Source of the DNA: Coprobacter tertius
GTDB lineage: Bacteria; Bacteroidota; Bacteroidia; Bacteroidales; Coprobacteraceae
Reading direction: 5' to 3'
Length of the DNA stretch: 64,000 nt
NCBI RefSeq assembly: GCF_024330105.1
Contig: NZ_JANDHW010000002.1
Location: 186,001-250,000, forward strand
Below are positions 35,694 to 44,883 of the stretch, piece by piece (the first letter of the stretch is position 1; each line of letters starts with the position of its first letter). Below the pieces are notes generated by a model. The model saw only the letters and a list, made by a program, of their open reading frames with translations, was not told the DNA's origin and searched no databases. The position numbers and the translations under genes were made by a program.

Positions 35694-36365
35694 ATGGCAA
35701 GGTTTTCAAAAATCAGGGTTCTCGAAACTATTTCATCTACAGGCTTGGTGCCTGTGTTTTATCATCGGGATTTAGAAGTAGCAAAAAAAGTTGTAAAAGC
35801 CTGTTATGAAGGAGGAGTACGTGCATTTGAATTTACAAATCGGGGGGATTTCGCACAGGATGTATTTGCTGCATTAGAAAAATACGTAGCAACCGAATGC
35901 CCCGATATGATCCTCGGAGCGGGATCGGTTGTTGATGCAGGGACAGCCTCGTTATACATACAATTAGGAGCTAATTTTATTGTGGGGCCTTTATATAATC
36001 CCGATATAGTAAAAGTATGTAACAGGCGACTTATACCTTATACACCCGGCTGTGGATCGGTATCGGAGATCGGGTATGCACAAGAGGCCGGTTGTGACTT
36101 ATGTAAGGTATTCCCGGCAGGAAATGTAGGAGGACCCTCTTTTGTTAAGAATTTAAAAGCACCTATGCCCTGGTCGATGATAATGGTTACCGGAGCAGTG
36201 GAACCTACCGAGGAGAATCTTTCGGCATGGATAAATGCAGGAGTGACTTGTGTAGGTATGGGATCGAATCTTTTTCCGGCTGATGCAATCGAAAAGGGCG
36301 ATTGGGAGATAGTAACCCAAAAATGCAGGACTGCACTCGAGATAATAAAGAAGTACAGGAAATAG
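35694..36365 (+). CDS. eda: KDPG/KHG aldolase
   Basis: 223 residues, usual length. Splits KDPG into pyruvate and glyceraldehyde-3-phosphate, the final step of hexuronate catabolism and the Entner-Doudoroff route. The catalytic Glu46 lies in AFEFTNRGD and the Schiff-base Lys138 in [22 protein letters not shown] and [13 protein letters not shown] match the phosphate-binding parts. It lies 70 bp after kdgK, consistent with an operon. Given the neighbours, the hexuronate role is more likely than general 4-hydroxy-2-oxoglutarate cleavage. Confidence 0.94.
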   Translation: MARFSKIRVLETISSTGLVPVFYHRDLEVAKKVVKACYEGGVRAFEFTNRGDFAQDVFAALEKYVATECPDMILGAGSVVDAGTASLYIQLGANFIVGPLYNPDIVKVCNRRLIPYTPGCGSVSEIGYAQEAGCDLCKVFPAGNVGGPSFVKNLKAPMPWSMIMVTGAVEPTEENLSAWINAGVTCVGMGSNLFPADAIEKGDWEIVTQKCRTALEIIKKYRK

Positions 36366-36458
36366 ACATAATTAAACTTTCTGTCTTCGATTGGTGAAGA
36401 TGGAATTTTTACTTAATGACTCACAATAAGAAAAACACTCAAAAATAAGAATTATAGA

Positions 36459-37913
36459 ATGAATACGTTACTGAATCAGAATGGTCGGATGACAAACTAC
36501 AGATGGATCATTTGTATGATGTTGTTTTTTGCGACTACGGTTAATTATCTCGACCGGCAGGTTTTGTCGCTTACTTGGAAAGATTTTATTGCTCCCGAAT
36601 TTCACTGGACTAATGACGATTACGGTGATATTACAGCGTTATTTTCTATTTTTTATGCTGTAGGAATGTTATTCGCAGGACGTTTTGTCGATTGGCTCGA
36701 TACAAAGAAAGGATTTCTCTGGTCGATTGGAATCTGGTCGGTCGGTGCTTGTTTGCATGCTTTTTGCGGAATCGCTACTTCGGGTATCGTAGCCGGAAAG
36801 TGGCTGGTCGGTTTTGAAGGGGCGAAAGATGCCATAGCTCTTGTAGGAGATGCCGGCAAAATTATTAACGTGAGCGTAGTACTTTTTATTTTTGCCAGAT
36901 TGGTGCTTGCCATCGGTGAAGCCGGGAATTTTCCGGCAGCTATAAAAGCGACTGCCGAGTACTTTCCTAAAAAAGACCGGGCATTGTCTACCAGTATTTT
37001 TAATGCCGGAGCCACGGTAGGAGCATTGGCTGCACCGGTATCGATACCGGTAATTGCTACCCATTTCGGTTGGGAAATGTCTTTTATCATTATTGGTGCT
37101 TTGGGCTTTATCTGGATGGGATTTTGGGTATTCGTATATAAAAAGCCCGATCAGAACCCCCGCGTAAATAAGGCCGAACTGGATTACATACAACAAGATA
37201 AGGGATCGGCAGAAGAGGCGAAAGACGAAACTGCAGAAGGGAAGAAGCTTTCATTTGTCGAATGTTTTAAATTCAAACAGACCTGGGCCTTTGCTTTCGG
37301 TAAATTTATGACCGATGGTGTTTGGTGGTTTTATTTATTTTGGACTCCGGCCTATTTGAGTTCGGTATACGGAATGAAGTCTTCTGACACGGGAAGCCAA
37401 GCTGCGATCTTTGTTTTATATGCGATTACGTTATTATCGATAATCGGTGGGTGGTTACCTACTTATTATGTTGATAAAAAGAATATGAATCCTTATGCGG
37501 GGCGTATGCGTGCCATGCTTATTTTTGCTTTTTTCCCTTTGCTGGCATTATGCGCACAACCGTTGGGGCATCTTTCATATTGGTTTCCAGTCATTATTAT
37601 CGGTATTGCCGGAGCTGCACATCAGGCCTGGTCGGCAAATATATTTTCAACAATTGGGGATATGTTTCCAAAAAGTGCTATTGCAACGATTACCGGTATC
37701 GGTGGTATGGCAGGAGGAGTAGGCTCGTTCTTTATCAATAAAGGATCGGGTATGTTATTTGATTATGCCGAGTTAAATAATATGCAATTGCTCGGATTCA
37801 AAGGTATAGAATCGGGATATTTTATTATTTTTTCAATTTGTGCTTTTGCCTATCTAATAGGTTGGGGAGTTATGAAAATGCTTGTTCCCAGATATAAACC
37901 GATAGAATTGTAA
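36459..37913 (+). CDS. MFS transporter of the hexuronate (ExuT-like) group
   Basis: 484 residues and about 12 membrane helices. The N-terminal TTVNYLDRQVLSLTWKDF and ALFSIFYAVGMLFAGRFVDWLDTKKG are characteristic of anion:cation symporters of the ExuT/GudP type (D/E-R motif near helix 1, G-R-D/W loop between helices 2 and 3). AIGEAGNFPAAIKATAEYFPKKDRAL is the family's conserved helix-5 segment. It probably brings galacturonate or glucuronate across the inner membrane. A loop between helices (~110-140) is longer than in the E. coli protein. Last gene of the kdgK unit, followed by a strong terminator. Confidence 0.88.
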   Translation: MNTLLNQNGRMTNYRWIICMMLFFATTVNYLDRQVLSLTWKDFIAPEFHWTNDDYGDITALFSIFYAVGMLFAGRFVDWLDTKKGFLWSIGIWSVGACLHAFCGIATSGIVAGKWLVGFEGAKDAIALVGDAGKIINVSVVLFIFARLVLAIGEAGNFPAAIKATAEYFPKKDRALSTSIFNAGATVGALAAPVSIPVIATHFGWEMSFIIIGALGFIWMGFWVFVYKKPDQNPRVNKAELDYIQQDKGSAEEAKDETAEGKKLSFVECFKFKQTWAFAFGKFMTDGVWWFYLFWTPAYLSSVYGMKSSDTGSQAAIFVLYAITLLSIIGGWLPTYYVDKKNMNPYAGRMRAMLIFAFFPLLALCAQPLGHLSYWFPVIIIGIAGAAHQAWSANIFSTIGDMFPKSAIATITGIGGMAGGVGSFFINKGSGMLFDYAELNNMQLLGFKGIESGYFIIFSICAFAYLIGWGVMKMLVPRYKPIEL

Positions 37914-37930
37914 GAGATAATTAGATTGTG

Positions 37931-37971
37931 AAAATAAAAAGAGCGACAAATTTTGTCGCTCTTTTTATTTT
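37931..37971 (+). terminator. Rho-independent terminator after the hexuronate transporter
   Basis: 20-nt perfect arms (37931-37950 and 37952-37971) around a single T, with GAGCGACAAA as stem top and T-rich ends on both strands. Confidence 0.9.
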
Positions 37972-38051
37972 ATTATCAGAACCTTAGTAAACAAAAAGGA
38001 AACGATAATGTTTATCTGTGTGTATATGAAAGAATATAAAAACAATAAATT

Positions 38052-39650
38052 ATGACACAAATTGATTTAAGCAAATACGGGATTACCGGAGTAAAAGAAA
38101 TAGTTTATAATCCCTCCTATGAAGATTTGTTCAAAGACGAGACCGACTCTTCTTTGACTGGTTTTGAAAAAGCCGAAGTTACCGATACCGGTGCGGTTGC
38201 TGTGAAAACAGGTAAATTTACAGGTCGATCGCCGAAAGATAAATATATCGTGAAAGACGCTACGACCGAAAGTACGGTTTGGTGGGACGGGCGTATAAAT
38301 CATGCGATGAGTACGGAAGTATGGATCGATCTTAAAAAATTGGTTGTAGGAGAATTGTCCGATAAAGACCGTCTTTATGTGGTAGATGCTTATTGTGGTA
38401 CCAATGAAGATACGCGATTGAAAGTACGTTTTATTATGGAAGTAGCCTGGCAGGCTCATTTCGTTAAAAATATGTTTATAAGGCCGACGGATGATGAATT
38501 GAAAAATTTCGGTGATCCGGATTTTGTCGTTCTTAACGGTTCGAAAATAACCAATCCTAAATGGAAAGAACAAGGGTTGAACTCGGAAGTATTCGTCGCT
38601 TTTAATTTAACAGAACGTATGCAGATTATCGGTGGTACCTGGTATGGCGGAGAAATGAAAAAAGGAATGTTCAGTATGATGAACTATTACCTTCCTTTAA
38701 AAGGTATCGCCTCAATGCATTGTTCGGCAAATGTGGGAATCAACGGAGATGTCGCTTTATTTTTCGGATTATCCGGAACCGGAAAAACGACTCTGTCTAC
38801 CGACCCGAAGCGTTTGCTTATCGGAGACGATGAACATGGATGGGATGATAACGGTGTGTTTAATTTCGAAGGCGGATGTTATGCGAAAGTTATCAACTTA
38901 AGCAAAGAAAATGAACCTGAAATATGGAATGCCATACGTCGGGACGCTTTACTCGAAAATGTCGTGGTACGTAAAGACGGTAGTATCGATTTTGCCGATG
39001 CTTCTATCACTGAAAATACCCGTGTTAGTTATCCGATCTATCATATCGACAATATTGTAGTACCTTCCCGTGCCGGACATGCATCAAAAATCATATACCT
39101 TTCGGCCGATGCGTACGGAGTTTTACCACCGGTATCGATACTTGACGAAAAACAGGCGCAATATCATTTTATTAGCGGATATACTTCGAAACTGGCGGGT
39201 ACCGAACGAGGAATTACCGAGCCGTTGCCTTCATTTTCTCCGGCTTTCGGTGAGGCTTTTCTTACTGTACATCCAATGATGTATGCAGCCGTTCTTGCCC
39301 GTAAAATGCACGATCATCATTGTAAGGCTTATTTGGTAAATACCGGATGGAACGGTACGGGAAAACGAATATCGATAAAAGAAACGCGCGCGATTATAGA
39401 TGCGATTCTTTCGGGAGATATCGAAAAGGCGCAAACAAAACACGTACCGATACTTAACCTGACAATACCTACTGCATTGCCCGGAGTGGATTCAAAAATT
39501 CTCGATCCGCGTGATACCTACGCAGATGTAAAAGAATGGGAGAAAAAAGCACGCTCACTGGCCAAAAAATATAACGATAATTTTGTACAGTATGCGACAA
39601 CGCCCGAAGCAGAAGCTTTAATTGAGTTTGGACCCGAAAAAATAGAGTAA
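38052..39650 (+). CDS. pckA: Phosphoenolpyruvate carboxykinase (ATP)
   Basis: 532 residues, as expected. Interconverts oxaloacetate and PEP with ATP/ADP. The P-loop is [11 protein letters not shown] (239-249), preceded by [12 protein letters not shown] and followed by [22 protein letters not shown] (metal and substrate site); [14 protein letters not shown] and [19 protein letters not shown] are further signatures. In gut Bacteroidales it often runs in the carboxylating direction, fixing CO2 into oxaloacetate for succinate production. Monocistronic, between two terminators. Confidence 0.97.
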   Translation: MTQIDLSKYGITGVKEIVYNPSYEDLFKDETDSSLTGFEKAEVTDTGAVAVKTGKFTGRSPKDKYIVKDATTESTVWWDGRINHAMSTEVWIDLKKLVVGELSDKDRLYVVDAYCGTNEDTRLKVRFIMEVAWQAHFVKNMFIRPTDDELKNFGDPDFVVLNGSKITNPKWKEQGLNSEVFVAFNLTERMQIIGGTWYGGEMKKGMFSMMNYYLPLKGIASMHCSANVGINGDVALFFGLSGTGKTTLSTDPKRLLIGDDEHGWDDNGVFNFEGGCYAKVINLSKENEPEIWNAIRRDALLENVVVRKDGSIDFADASITENTRVSYPIYHIDNIVVPSRAGHASKIIYLSADAYGVLPPVSILDEKQAQYHFISGYTSKLAGTERGITEPLPSFSPAFGEAFLTVHPMMYAAVLARKMHDHHCKAYLVNTGWNGTGKRISIKETRAIIDAILSGDIEKAQTKHVPILNLTIPTALPGVDSKILDPRDTYADVKEWEKKARSLAKKYNDNFVQYATTPEAEALIEFGPEKIE

Positions 39651-39667
39651 AAAACTAAATGAATATA

Positions 39668-39704
39668 AAAAAAGGTTGCATAGCGTTATTATGTGACCTT
39701 TTTT
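39668..39704 (+). terminator. Rho-independent terminator of pckA
   Basis: AAAAAAGGTTGCATA (39668-39682) pairs with TATGTGACCTTTTTT (39690-39704) with two wobble pairs and a 7-nt loop. Confidence 0.75.
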
Positions 39705-39906
39705 GTTTGTTAGTTCATAATATTAAGTATCTTTAAACCCTAAATAAGGTTGGGATAAATAAAAATTACTAATGCGTAATATATATAACTCAATAGCAGT
39801 TAGATAAAATCTCAATTGAAAAACATTATGCTGAATCAACAAATAAAACAAATGAAAAGGAACAAGGGTACATATTGTTCTTAATATTGTTGTATGTAAG
39901 CTGTTT

Positions 39907-40728
39907 ATGATACGATCTTTACTATATATATTAATTTTAATATTAATTAATATGAGCTGTTCCTCAGGAAACGGAGATAAAAATACATATGTAAAAATTG
40001 AAACGGATTATGGTGTAATTACATTGAAATTATACGATGAGACTCCTTTGCATAAAGAAAATTTTATAAAACTGATAAAAGAAGGTGCCTATAACGGTAC
40101 TTTATTTCATCGAGTGATAAAAGATTTCATGATTCAGGGAGGAGATCCCACATCGGTAAATGCACCAGCAGGAAAGTCGTTAGGAATGGGTGGCCCCGGT
40201 TATACTATTCCGGCAGAAATTGTTTTTCCGACTCATTTTCATAAGAAAGGGGCTTTGGCTGCTGCTCGTACAGGAGATGATGTAAATCCGGGAAAAGAGT
40301 CTTCGGGTTCACAGTTTTATATTGTTACGGGTAAAGTTTTTTCAGGAGGAAATTTAGTTTCGCTCGAGAATAGTCTGACTAAACAGAGAGAAACCCGAAT
40401 TTTTAATCGTCTTGTCGGCGAACATAAATCTGAAATTATGCAGTTACGCCGTAATCGGGATAATGAGGGTTTGTATGAATTGCAGGAAAAACTGATTGCG
40501 GAGACTAAAGAACGTTTACAGGAAGAAGGTCCATTTGTATTTACCGACTTACAGCGGGAAGCGTATACTACCGTAGGAGGTGCTCCTCATCTCGACGGCG
40601 AATATACGGTTTTTGGAGAGGTCGTTGAAGGATGGGACGTACTTGATAAAATCGAGAATGTAAAGACCGATACGAAAGACCGGCCGAAAACAGATATAAA
40701 AATGAAGATCGAAATCGTAAGGGAATAA
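39907..40728 (+). CDS. Cyclophilin-type peptidyl-prolyl isomerase, lipoprotein
   Basis: 273 residues. Lipoprotein signal with NMSC lipobox (Cys18), so envelope-anchored. The cyclophilin core is visible: YNGTLFHRVIKDFMIQGGDP, GALAAAR, SGSQFYIVTG (active-site surroundings) and TVFGEVVEGWDVLDKI. Between SGSQFYIVTG and GGAPHLDGEYTVFG lies an insertion of about 75 residues rich in charged helix (LRRNRDNEGLYELQEKLI). It probably helps the folding of exported proteins. The M16 peptidase starts with a GTG one base after its stop, so the two envelope quality-control genes are coupled. An AT-rich gap of 256 bp precedes it, holding only the pckA terminator. Confidence 0.9.
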   Translation: MIRSLLYILILILINMSCSSGNGDKNTYVKIETDYGVITLKLYDETPLHKENFIKLIKEGAYNGTLFHRVIKDFMIQGGDPTSVNAPAGKSLGMGGPGYTIPAEIVFPTHFHKKGALAAARTGDDVNPGKESSGSQFYIVTGKVFSGGNLVSLENSLTKQRETRIFNRLVGEHKSEIMQLRRNRDNEGLYELQEKLIAETKERLQEEGPFVFTDLQREAYTTVGGAPHLDGEYTVFGEVVEGWDVLDKIENVKTDTKDRPKTDIKMKIEIVRE

Positions 40729-40729
40729 A

Positions 40730-41968
40730 GTGATAAAAGTTAACCGACATATTTTATCAAACGGATTGAGGCTGTTGCATCATTACGACGACAGCACTCA
40801 AATGGTGGCGCTTAATATCGTTTATGATGTTGGATCGAAAGACGAGGATCCTCAGCGAACGGGTTTTGCTCATTTGTTTGAACATCTTATGTTCGGCGGT
40901 TCTGTGAATATCCCTGATTTCGATACCCCATTGCAGATGGCCGGAGGGGAAAATAATGCATGGACTAATAATGATATCACAAATTATTATTCTGTCATTC
41001 CCAAACAGAATGTAGAAACTGCTTTTTGGCTTGAATCGGATCGTATGTTATCCCTTGATTTTTCAGAGAGGAGTTTATCGGTACAAAAACAGGTTGTGAT
41101 TGAGGAATTTAAACAACGAAACTTGAATCAGCCTTATGGGGATTTGTATTTGTTGTTGCGTCCTTTGGCATACAAAATACATCCTTATCGCTGGTCGACG
41201 ATAGGAAAAGAAATCAGCCATATCGCTGATGCAACACTCGATGAGGTAAAAACTTTTTTCTACAGACATTACGCACCCAATAATGCAATCCTGTCTGTTG
41301 CAGGCAATATTACGTACGAAGATACCTTATGGCTTGCCGAGAAATGGTTCGGCCCGATTGAATCCCGTGACATTGTAAAACGAAAATTGCCGCAGGAACC
41401 GATTCAGAATTCGGCTCGTTTTGGTGAAGTATCGCGAAATGTCCCTCTCGATTTGGTTACAAAAGCTTATCATATTTGTGGACGGAATCATTCGGATTAT
41501 GCCGGTGTCGATCTGCTGTCGGATATATTATCTAACGGGACTTCATCGAGGTTATATCGTGAACTGGTAATGGATCGTAAAATATTTGCCGAAATAGATG
41601 CTTATGTGACCGGAGATATTGACCCGGGACTGTTTGTCGTTAGCGGAAAGCCGAATAGAGGAGTGAATATCGAGGATGCGGATAAGATTATTACCGAGGA
41701 AATAAATCGTCTTATTATAAAAAAGGTAGATGAAAGCGAGCTGGAGAAAGTCGTCAATAAATTTGAATCTAATTATTTATTTTCAAATTTGAATTATCTG
41801 AATAAAGCGACAAATCTGGCTTATCACGAACTTATAGGTAAAGCAGAGGATATAAATAGAGAGATAAATAAATATTTAAGCGTGACCCCGGATAAATTGC
41901 TTCGTATAGCTTCGGAAACTTTTGTTCCTGAAAATTGTACGACATTTTATTATAGAGCGCAGAATTAG
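40730..41968 (+). CDS. M16 (pitrilysin/insulinase) family zinc peptidase
   Basis: 412 residues from a GTG start placed one base after the previous stop. The inverted zinc motif FAHLFEHLMFGGS (HxxEH) is at ~43-55 with the distal Glu expected in VVIEEFKQRN (~124-132). It is a single two-domain unit of the processing-peptidase type; an M16_C-type middle part is seen (ETFFYRHYAPNNAILSVAGN-like sequence around 170-190). Envelope or cytoplasmic location is uncertain because there is no signal peptide. Bacteroidetes members often occur as active/inactive pairs; only the active-type copy is present here. Confidence 0.9.
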   Translation: MIKVNRHILSNGLRLLHHYDDSTQMVALNIVYDVGSKDEDPQRTGFAHLFEHLMFGGSVNIPDFDTPLQMAGGENNAWTNNDITNYYSVIPKQNVETAFWLESDRMLSLDFSERSLSVQKQVVIEEFKQRNLNQPYGDLYLLLRPLAYKIHPYRWSTIGKEISHIADATLDEVKTFFYRHYAPNNAILSVAGNITYEDTLWLAEKWFGPIESRDIVKRKLPQEPIQNSARFGEVSRNVPLDLVTKAYHICGRNHSDYAGVDLLSDILSNGTSSRLYRELVMDRKIFAEIDAYVTGDIDPGLFVVSGKPNRGVNIEDADKIITEEINRLIIKKVDESELEKVVNKFESNYLFSNLNYLNKATNLAYHELIGKAEDINREINKYLSVTPDKLLRIASETFVPENCTTFYYRAQN

Positions 41969-42061
41969 AGATCGTGTCTTTAGAATGGGCAAGGGTATAG
42001 CGAAAAATAGGATTATTGTGAAAAACAGAGTTTTTTTAATTATTGCAAATAAAGTGCTGAT

Positions 42062-42835
42062 ATGCGATTTAAATTAATACTTTCGGTAAAACCGGAAAAT
42101 TTTGGAAATATTTTACCAGTGAGTTATCAGTATGAATTGTCTTCTTGTGTACATCGGAAGCTGACTGATAATGTGGAGTTATATGGGGATTGGTTGAGGA
42201 TGAATGGTTTTTTACCCGAAATGAATACGAAATACCGTCTGTTCTCTATTTCTAATTTTTATATTCCCCGAATCAAAGTCGAAGTCGATAGGTTGTATAT
42301 TTTGGCTAAGAGGGTTCAATTATGGATATCGTTTCTTCCTGAAAGAGGAACGGCCGAATTATTGAATCACCTGTTTTTGGGGCAAACTTTGTTGATCGGA
42401 GATCGTCACAGTAAAGTGGAATTTCTTGTAGATGAAATAATTCAGAATGAAATGCCGGATTTTACACAAACCATGAATTATTTATCTTTATCCCCGATTG
42501 TTTTAGCGAATGTACGTCCGAACAGAAGTCTTGAATATATCGGACCGGAATGTCCCGAGTATTCACAGGCCTTTATTCAGACAATTCTCGATAAGTATGC
42601 GTATTTTTACAGAAAAGAATATGCCAGTGATTTCAATTTCGATCTCGAATTACTCACTCCTGCAAAAAGAAAAGGTATCTTTATAAAAAGATTTACTGCA
42701 GATGAGACGAAAATCATCGGTTATATGTATAAATTTAAACTTACTTTGCCCCCGGTATTGCACCGCTTGATTTACAATACGGGATTAGGTGAAAAAGTTA
42801 ATTTGGGATTCGGGTGTGTCGAAGTATTAAAATGA
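42062..42835 (+). CDS. cas6: CRISPR-associated endoribonuclease Cas6, isolated
   Basis: 257 residues. The N-terminus MRFKLILSVKPENFGNILPVSYQYELSS is standard Cas6, with a possible catalytic His31 in CVHRKL. The middle has RLFSISNF, and the C-terminus carries the Gly-rich loop GLGEKVNLGFGCVEVLK that defines the RAMP fold and binds crRNA. Cas6 cuts pre-crRNA within repeats in type I and III systems. No cas gene, CRISPR array or adaptation gene occurs in this window; the neighbours are an M16 peptidase and a DUF3857 protein. Either it serves an array elsewhere in trans or it is a remnant. The reading frame and key motifs look intact, which argues for function. Confidence 0.9.
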   Translation: MRFKLILSVKPENFGNILPVSYQYELSSCVHRKLTDNVELYGDWLRMNGFLPEMNTKYRLFSISNFYIPRIKVEVDRLYILAKRVQLWISFLPERGTAELLNHLFLGQTLLIGDRHSKVEFLVDEIIQNEMPDFTQTMNYLSLSPIVLANVRPNRSLEYIGPECPEYSQAFIQTILDKYAYFYRKEYASDFNFDLELLTPAKRKGIFIKRFTADETKIIGYMYKFKLTLPPVLHRLIYNTGLGEKVNLGFGCVEVLK

Positions 42836-42944
42836 TAAATATCTTTGATTCGAAAATAACTTTATAATTTTATAAATTCTGTTATCGCGTATCTTATATT
42901 CATTCCTGCAAAAAGATAATAATAATATAGTCTTATTACCGGAT

Positions 42945-42981
42945 AAAAAATCGGGCCTTTTTAAAAGAGGCCTGATTTTTT
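42945..42981. terminator. Bidirectional terminator between cas6 and the DUF3857 cluster
   Basis: AAAAAATCGGGCCT (42945-42958) pairs with AGGCCTGATTTTTT (42968-42981), one wobble, 9-nt loop. T tracts lie on both strands. It ends cas6 (+) and the convergent transglutaminase-like gene (-). Confidence 0.85.
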
Positions 42982-44876
42982 TATTGTGTTGTACTATCGG
43001 ATTCTTTTTTCAGTACGGCTTTTACCTGATACAGTTGATTTACGTGTTTATGAAATTCATACAGTTCGTTGTATTTCGAAGCATCGAATTTTCCTGAATA
43101 CTTAATTAAGTCATATCGGGCAATTAACTTGTTATCTTGTTTGACATATCGTGTCGTAAAAGTGCCGAAAGGAGAATATATTTCGATATTCTGAGGTATG
43201 GATTCTAACGTATATCCAGAGGGTATTGTAAGTGTGATACTGTCGGTATCGTGAAATCCGTAAGGAATTATAATCGGTCGTATTCTTTCTTTTTGGGGGA
43301 GTTGTGTTATTCCTTCTCTGAAAGGATTTAAGTTTATAAACAATCTTTTCCCTGTGTTTTTAAGGATTTGTGTAGTTTTAAAGTTATAAACCAGTGATGA
43401 AAAAGGTCTTTCGTTTTCAACCTTAGTATACTCGATATTGCTTATATCAGGGTTGATGATATTTAATCGTTTTCGTATGAATTTTACTTTTTCGTCTGGT
43501 TTTAAAAGATCAAAATTCGATGTGGATATGAATTGTTTTAGTGCATTTATTTCGTTTACGAAGCCCGATATTTCTCCATTTTCATTAATACTGATATCAG
43601 CACGTATATAAGATTGGTTTTCTTGGTCGCTATAATCGGGTATTGTCGATAATTTTCCTCCATCGGGAGTTATTAGTAAGACATCATGACCGGCATGCGT
43701 TCTAAAACCAAAGGGTTCTTTAGAAGTGCATTCTAACCACAAGGTATCTTTTTGCATAGGTACGGCTACGATTTCGTGGTTAGCTTGGGCGCTGGCAAAA
43801 TCTTTTAGCAATTTTTTTTCGTTTGTATTAATAATTGTGTTATAAGCCGTTATACCTACTTCTTTTAATATTGCAGTCATATAATTAGAAAGACCTTTAC
43901 AATCTCCGAACCCCGTTTTATATACCTCGGTTGCCTCCATCGGTTGCAGTCCTCCGATACCTATTTGTATACTTATATAGCGAGTATTATTTACCAGATA
44001 ATCGTATAGTATTTTTATTTTATTTATTTGTGTTTTACATGTATCAGTCAGTTCATGTATTTTAAGCTTTAGTTCTTCTGGTAGTTTATCTCTTCCTTCT
44101 TGTAAGGCATATAGCCAGTTTCCGTAAGTTTTCCAGTCAGTCATATCTCCGGTTAAGTTTTTAAATGCGAATCTGACGGGAACTACGTACAACGAAGGAG
44201 TAATTTCTGCGAAGGGAGGAGCGTAGTATTCTTCGGTAAATGCCTGAATGGAATCGGCGCTCCAAGAATACGTATCCCCTTTTTTATCGCGGGTTATTAC
44301 AGGTTCTTTTATTCCTGAAAGAGATTTGTATTTAATCGTATTGAATCCATTTAGAGCTATACTGTATACGCTATTGATAACACTGATATTGTTTCCTTTT
44401 TGAGGGATAAATATCGGTAGACCTATAATCCTTTTTTTATATAGAGTTTCGTGTTCATAACGAACTGTATAGGGGTACTGACCTATTTGCGGTGTATAAT
44501 AATATGTTCGTCCGTCAGATGCCAAACCTTCATTGTATTCGGTAATTTTGAGATCGTTTTTTGATATTTTTTTTATTTCTTTTCCGTTTTTGTCGTAGAT
44601 AATTCCTTTGAAAGATACCAATTCCTGAAATGAATCGTTATAGGCAAAGAAAAAACCGTATTCTTTGCCGTTTTTGTTCAGTACAGTCGTAATTGTAATT
44701 TCCCGTTCTATTCCGTTATTTTCTCCTGTGAAACTAAATTCGAGTCTGTCAGCCTGTAATACAGCATCGGCATTACGGGTAAAGTATTCTGGAATATCTA
44801 TCGGTTTGTATTGGGCATTTAATGGGAAGAAACTCATAAAAGCTAAAGACAGAACCCATAAATTTTTTTTAATCAT
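42981..44876 (-). CDS. DUF3857/transglutaminase-like secreted protein, Cys-His intact
   Basis: 631 residues. Signal peptide ~1-21 (ending PLNAQ). The N-terminal DUF3857 region (~40-220) carries EREITITTVLNKNGKEYGFF and YPYTVRYEHETLYK. The transglutaminase-like core (~280-400) holds Cys326 in TGFGDCKGLSNYM and His367 in ANHEIVAV; the third position is LECTS (Glu382) where Asp is more usual. A beta-rich C-terminal domain follows. This is the only one of four adjacent relatives with the catalytic Cys and His. It starts 7 bp after the stop of the gene upstream, so it is last in the operon. Possible roles are protein cross-linking or peptidase activity in the periplasm or on the surface; substrate unknown. 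Confidence 0.85.
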   Translation of the reverse strand: MIKKNLWVLSLAFMSFFPLNAQYKPIDIPEYFTRNADAVLQADRLEFSFTGENNGIEREITITTVLNKNGKEYGFFFAYNDSFQELVSFKGIIYDKNGKEIKKISKNDLKITEYNEGLASDGRTYYYTPQIGQYPYTVRYEHETLYKKRIIGLPIFIPQKGNNISVINSVYSIALNGFNTIKYKSLSGIKEPVITRDKKGDTYSWSADSIQAFTEEYYAPPFAEITPSLYVVPVRFAFKNLTGDMTDWKTYGNWLYALQEGRDKLPEELKLKIHELTDTCKTQINKIKILYDYLVNNTRYISIQIGIGGLQPMEATEVYKTGFGDCKGLSNYMTAILKEVGITAYNTIINTNEKKLLKDFASAQANHEIVAVPMQKDTLWLECTSKEPFGFRTHAGHDVLLITPDGGKLSTIPDYSDQENQSYIRADISINENGEISGFVNEINALKQFISTSNFDLLKPDEKVKFIRKRLNIINPDISNIEYTKVENERPFSSLVYNFKTTQILKNTGKRLFINLNPFREGITQLPQKERIRPIIIPYGFHDTDSITLTIPSGYTLESIPQNIEIYSPFGTFTTRYVKQDNKLIARYDLIKYSGKFDASKYNELYEFHKHVNQLYQVKAVLKKESDSTTQ

Positions 44877-44883
44877 TCTTTAA

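Noticed and set aside
42836-42980. CRISPR array near cas6
   Set aside because: The flanks of cas6 were read on both sides; there are no regularly spaced direct repeats, only a terminator hairpin.
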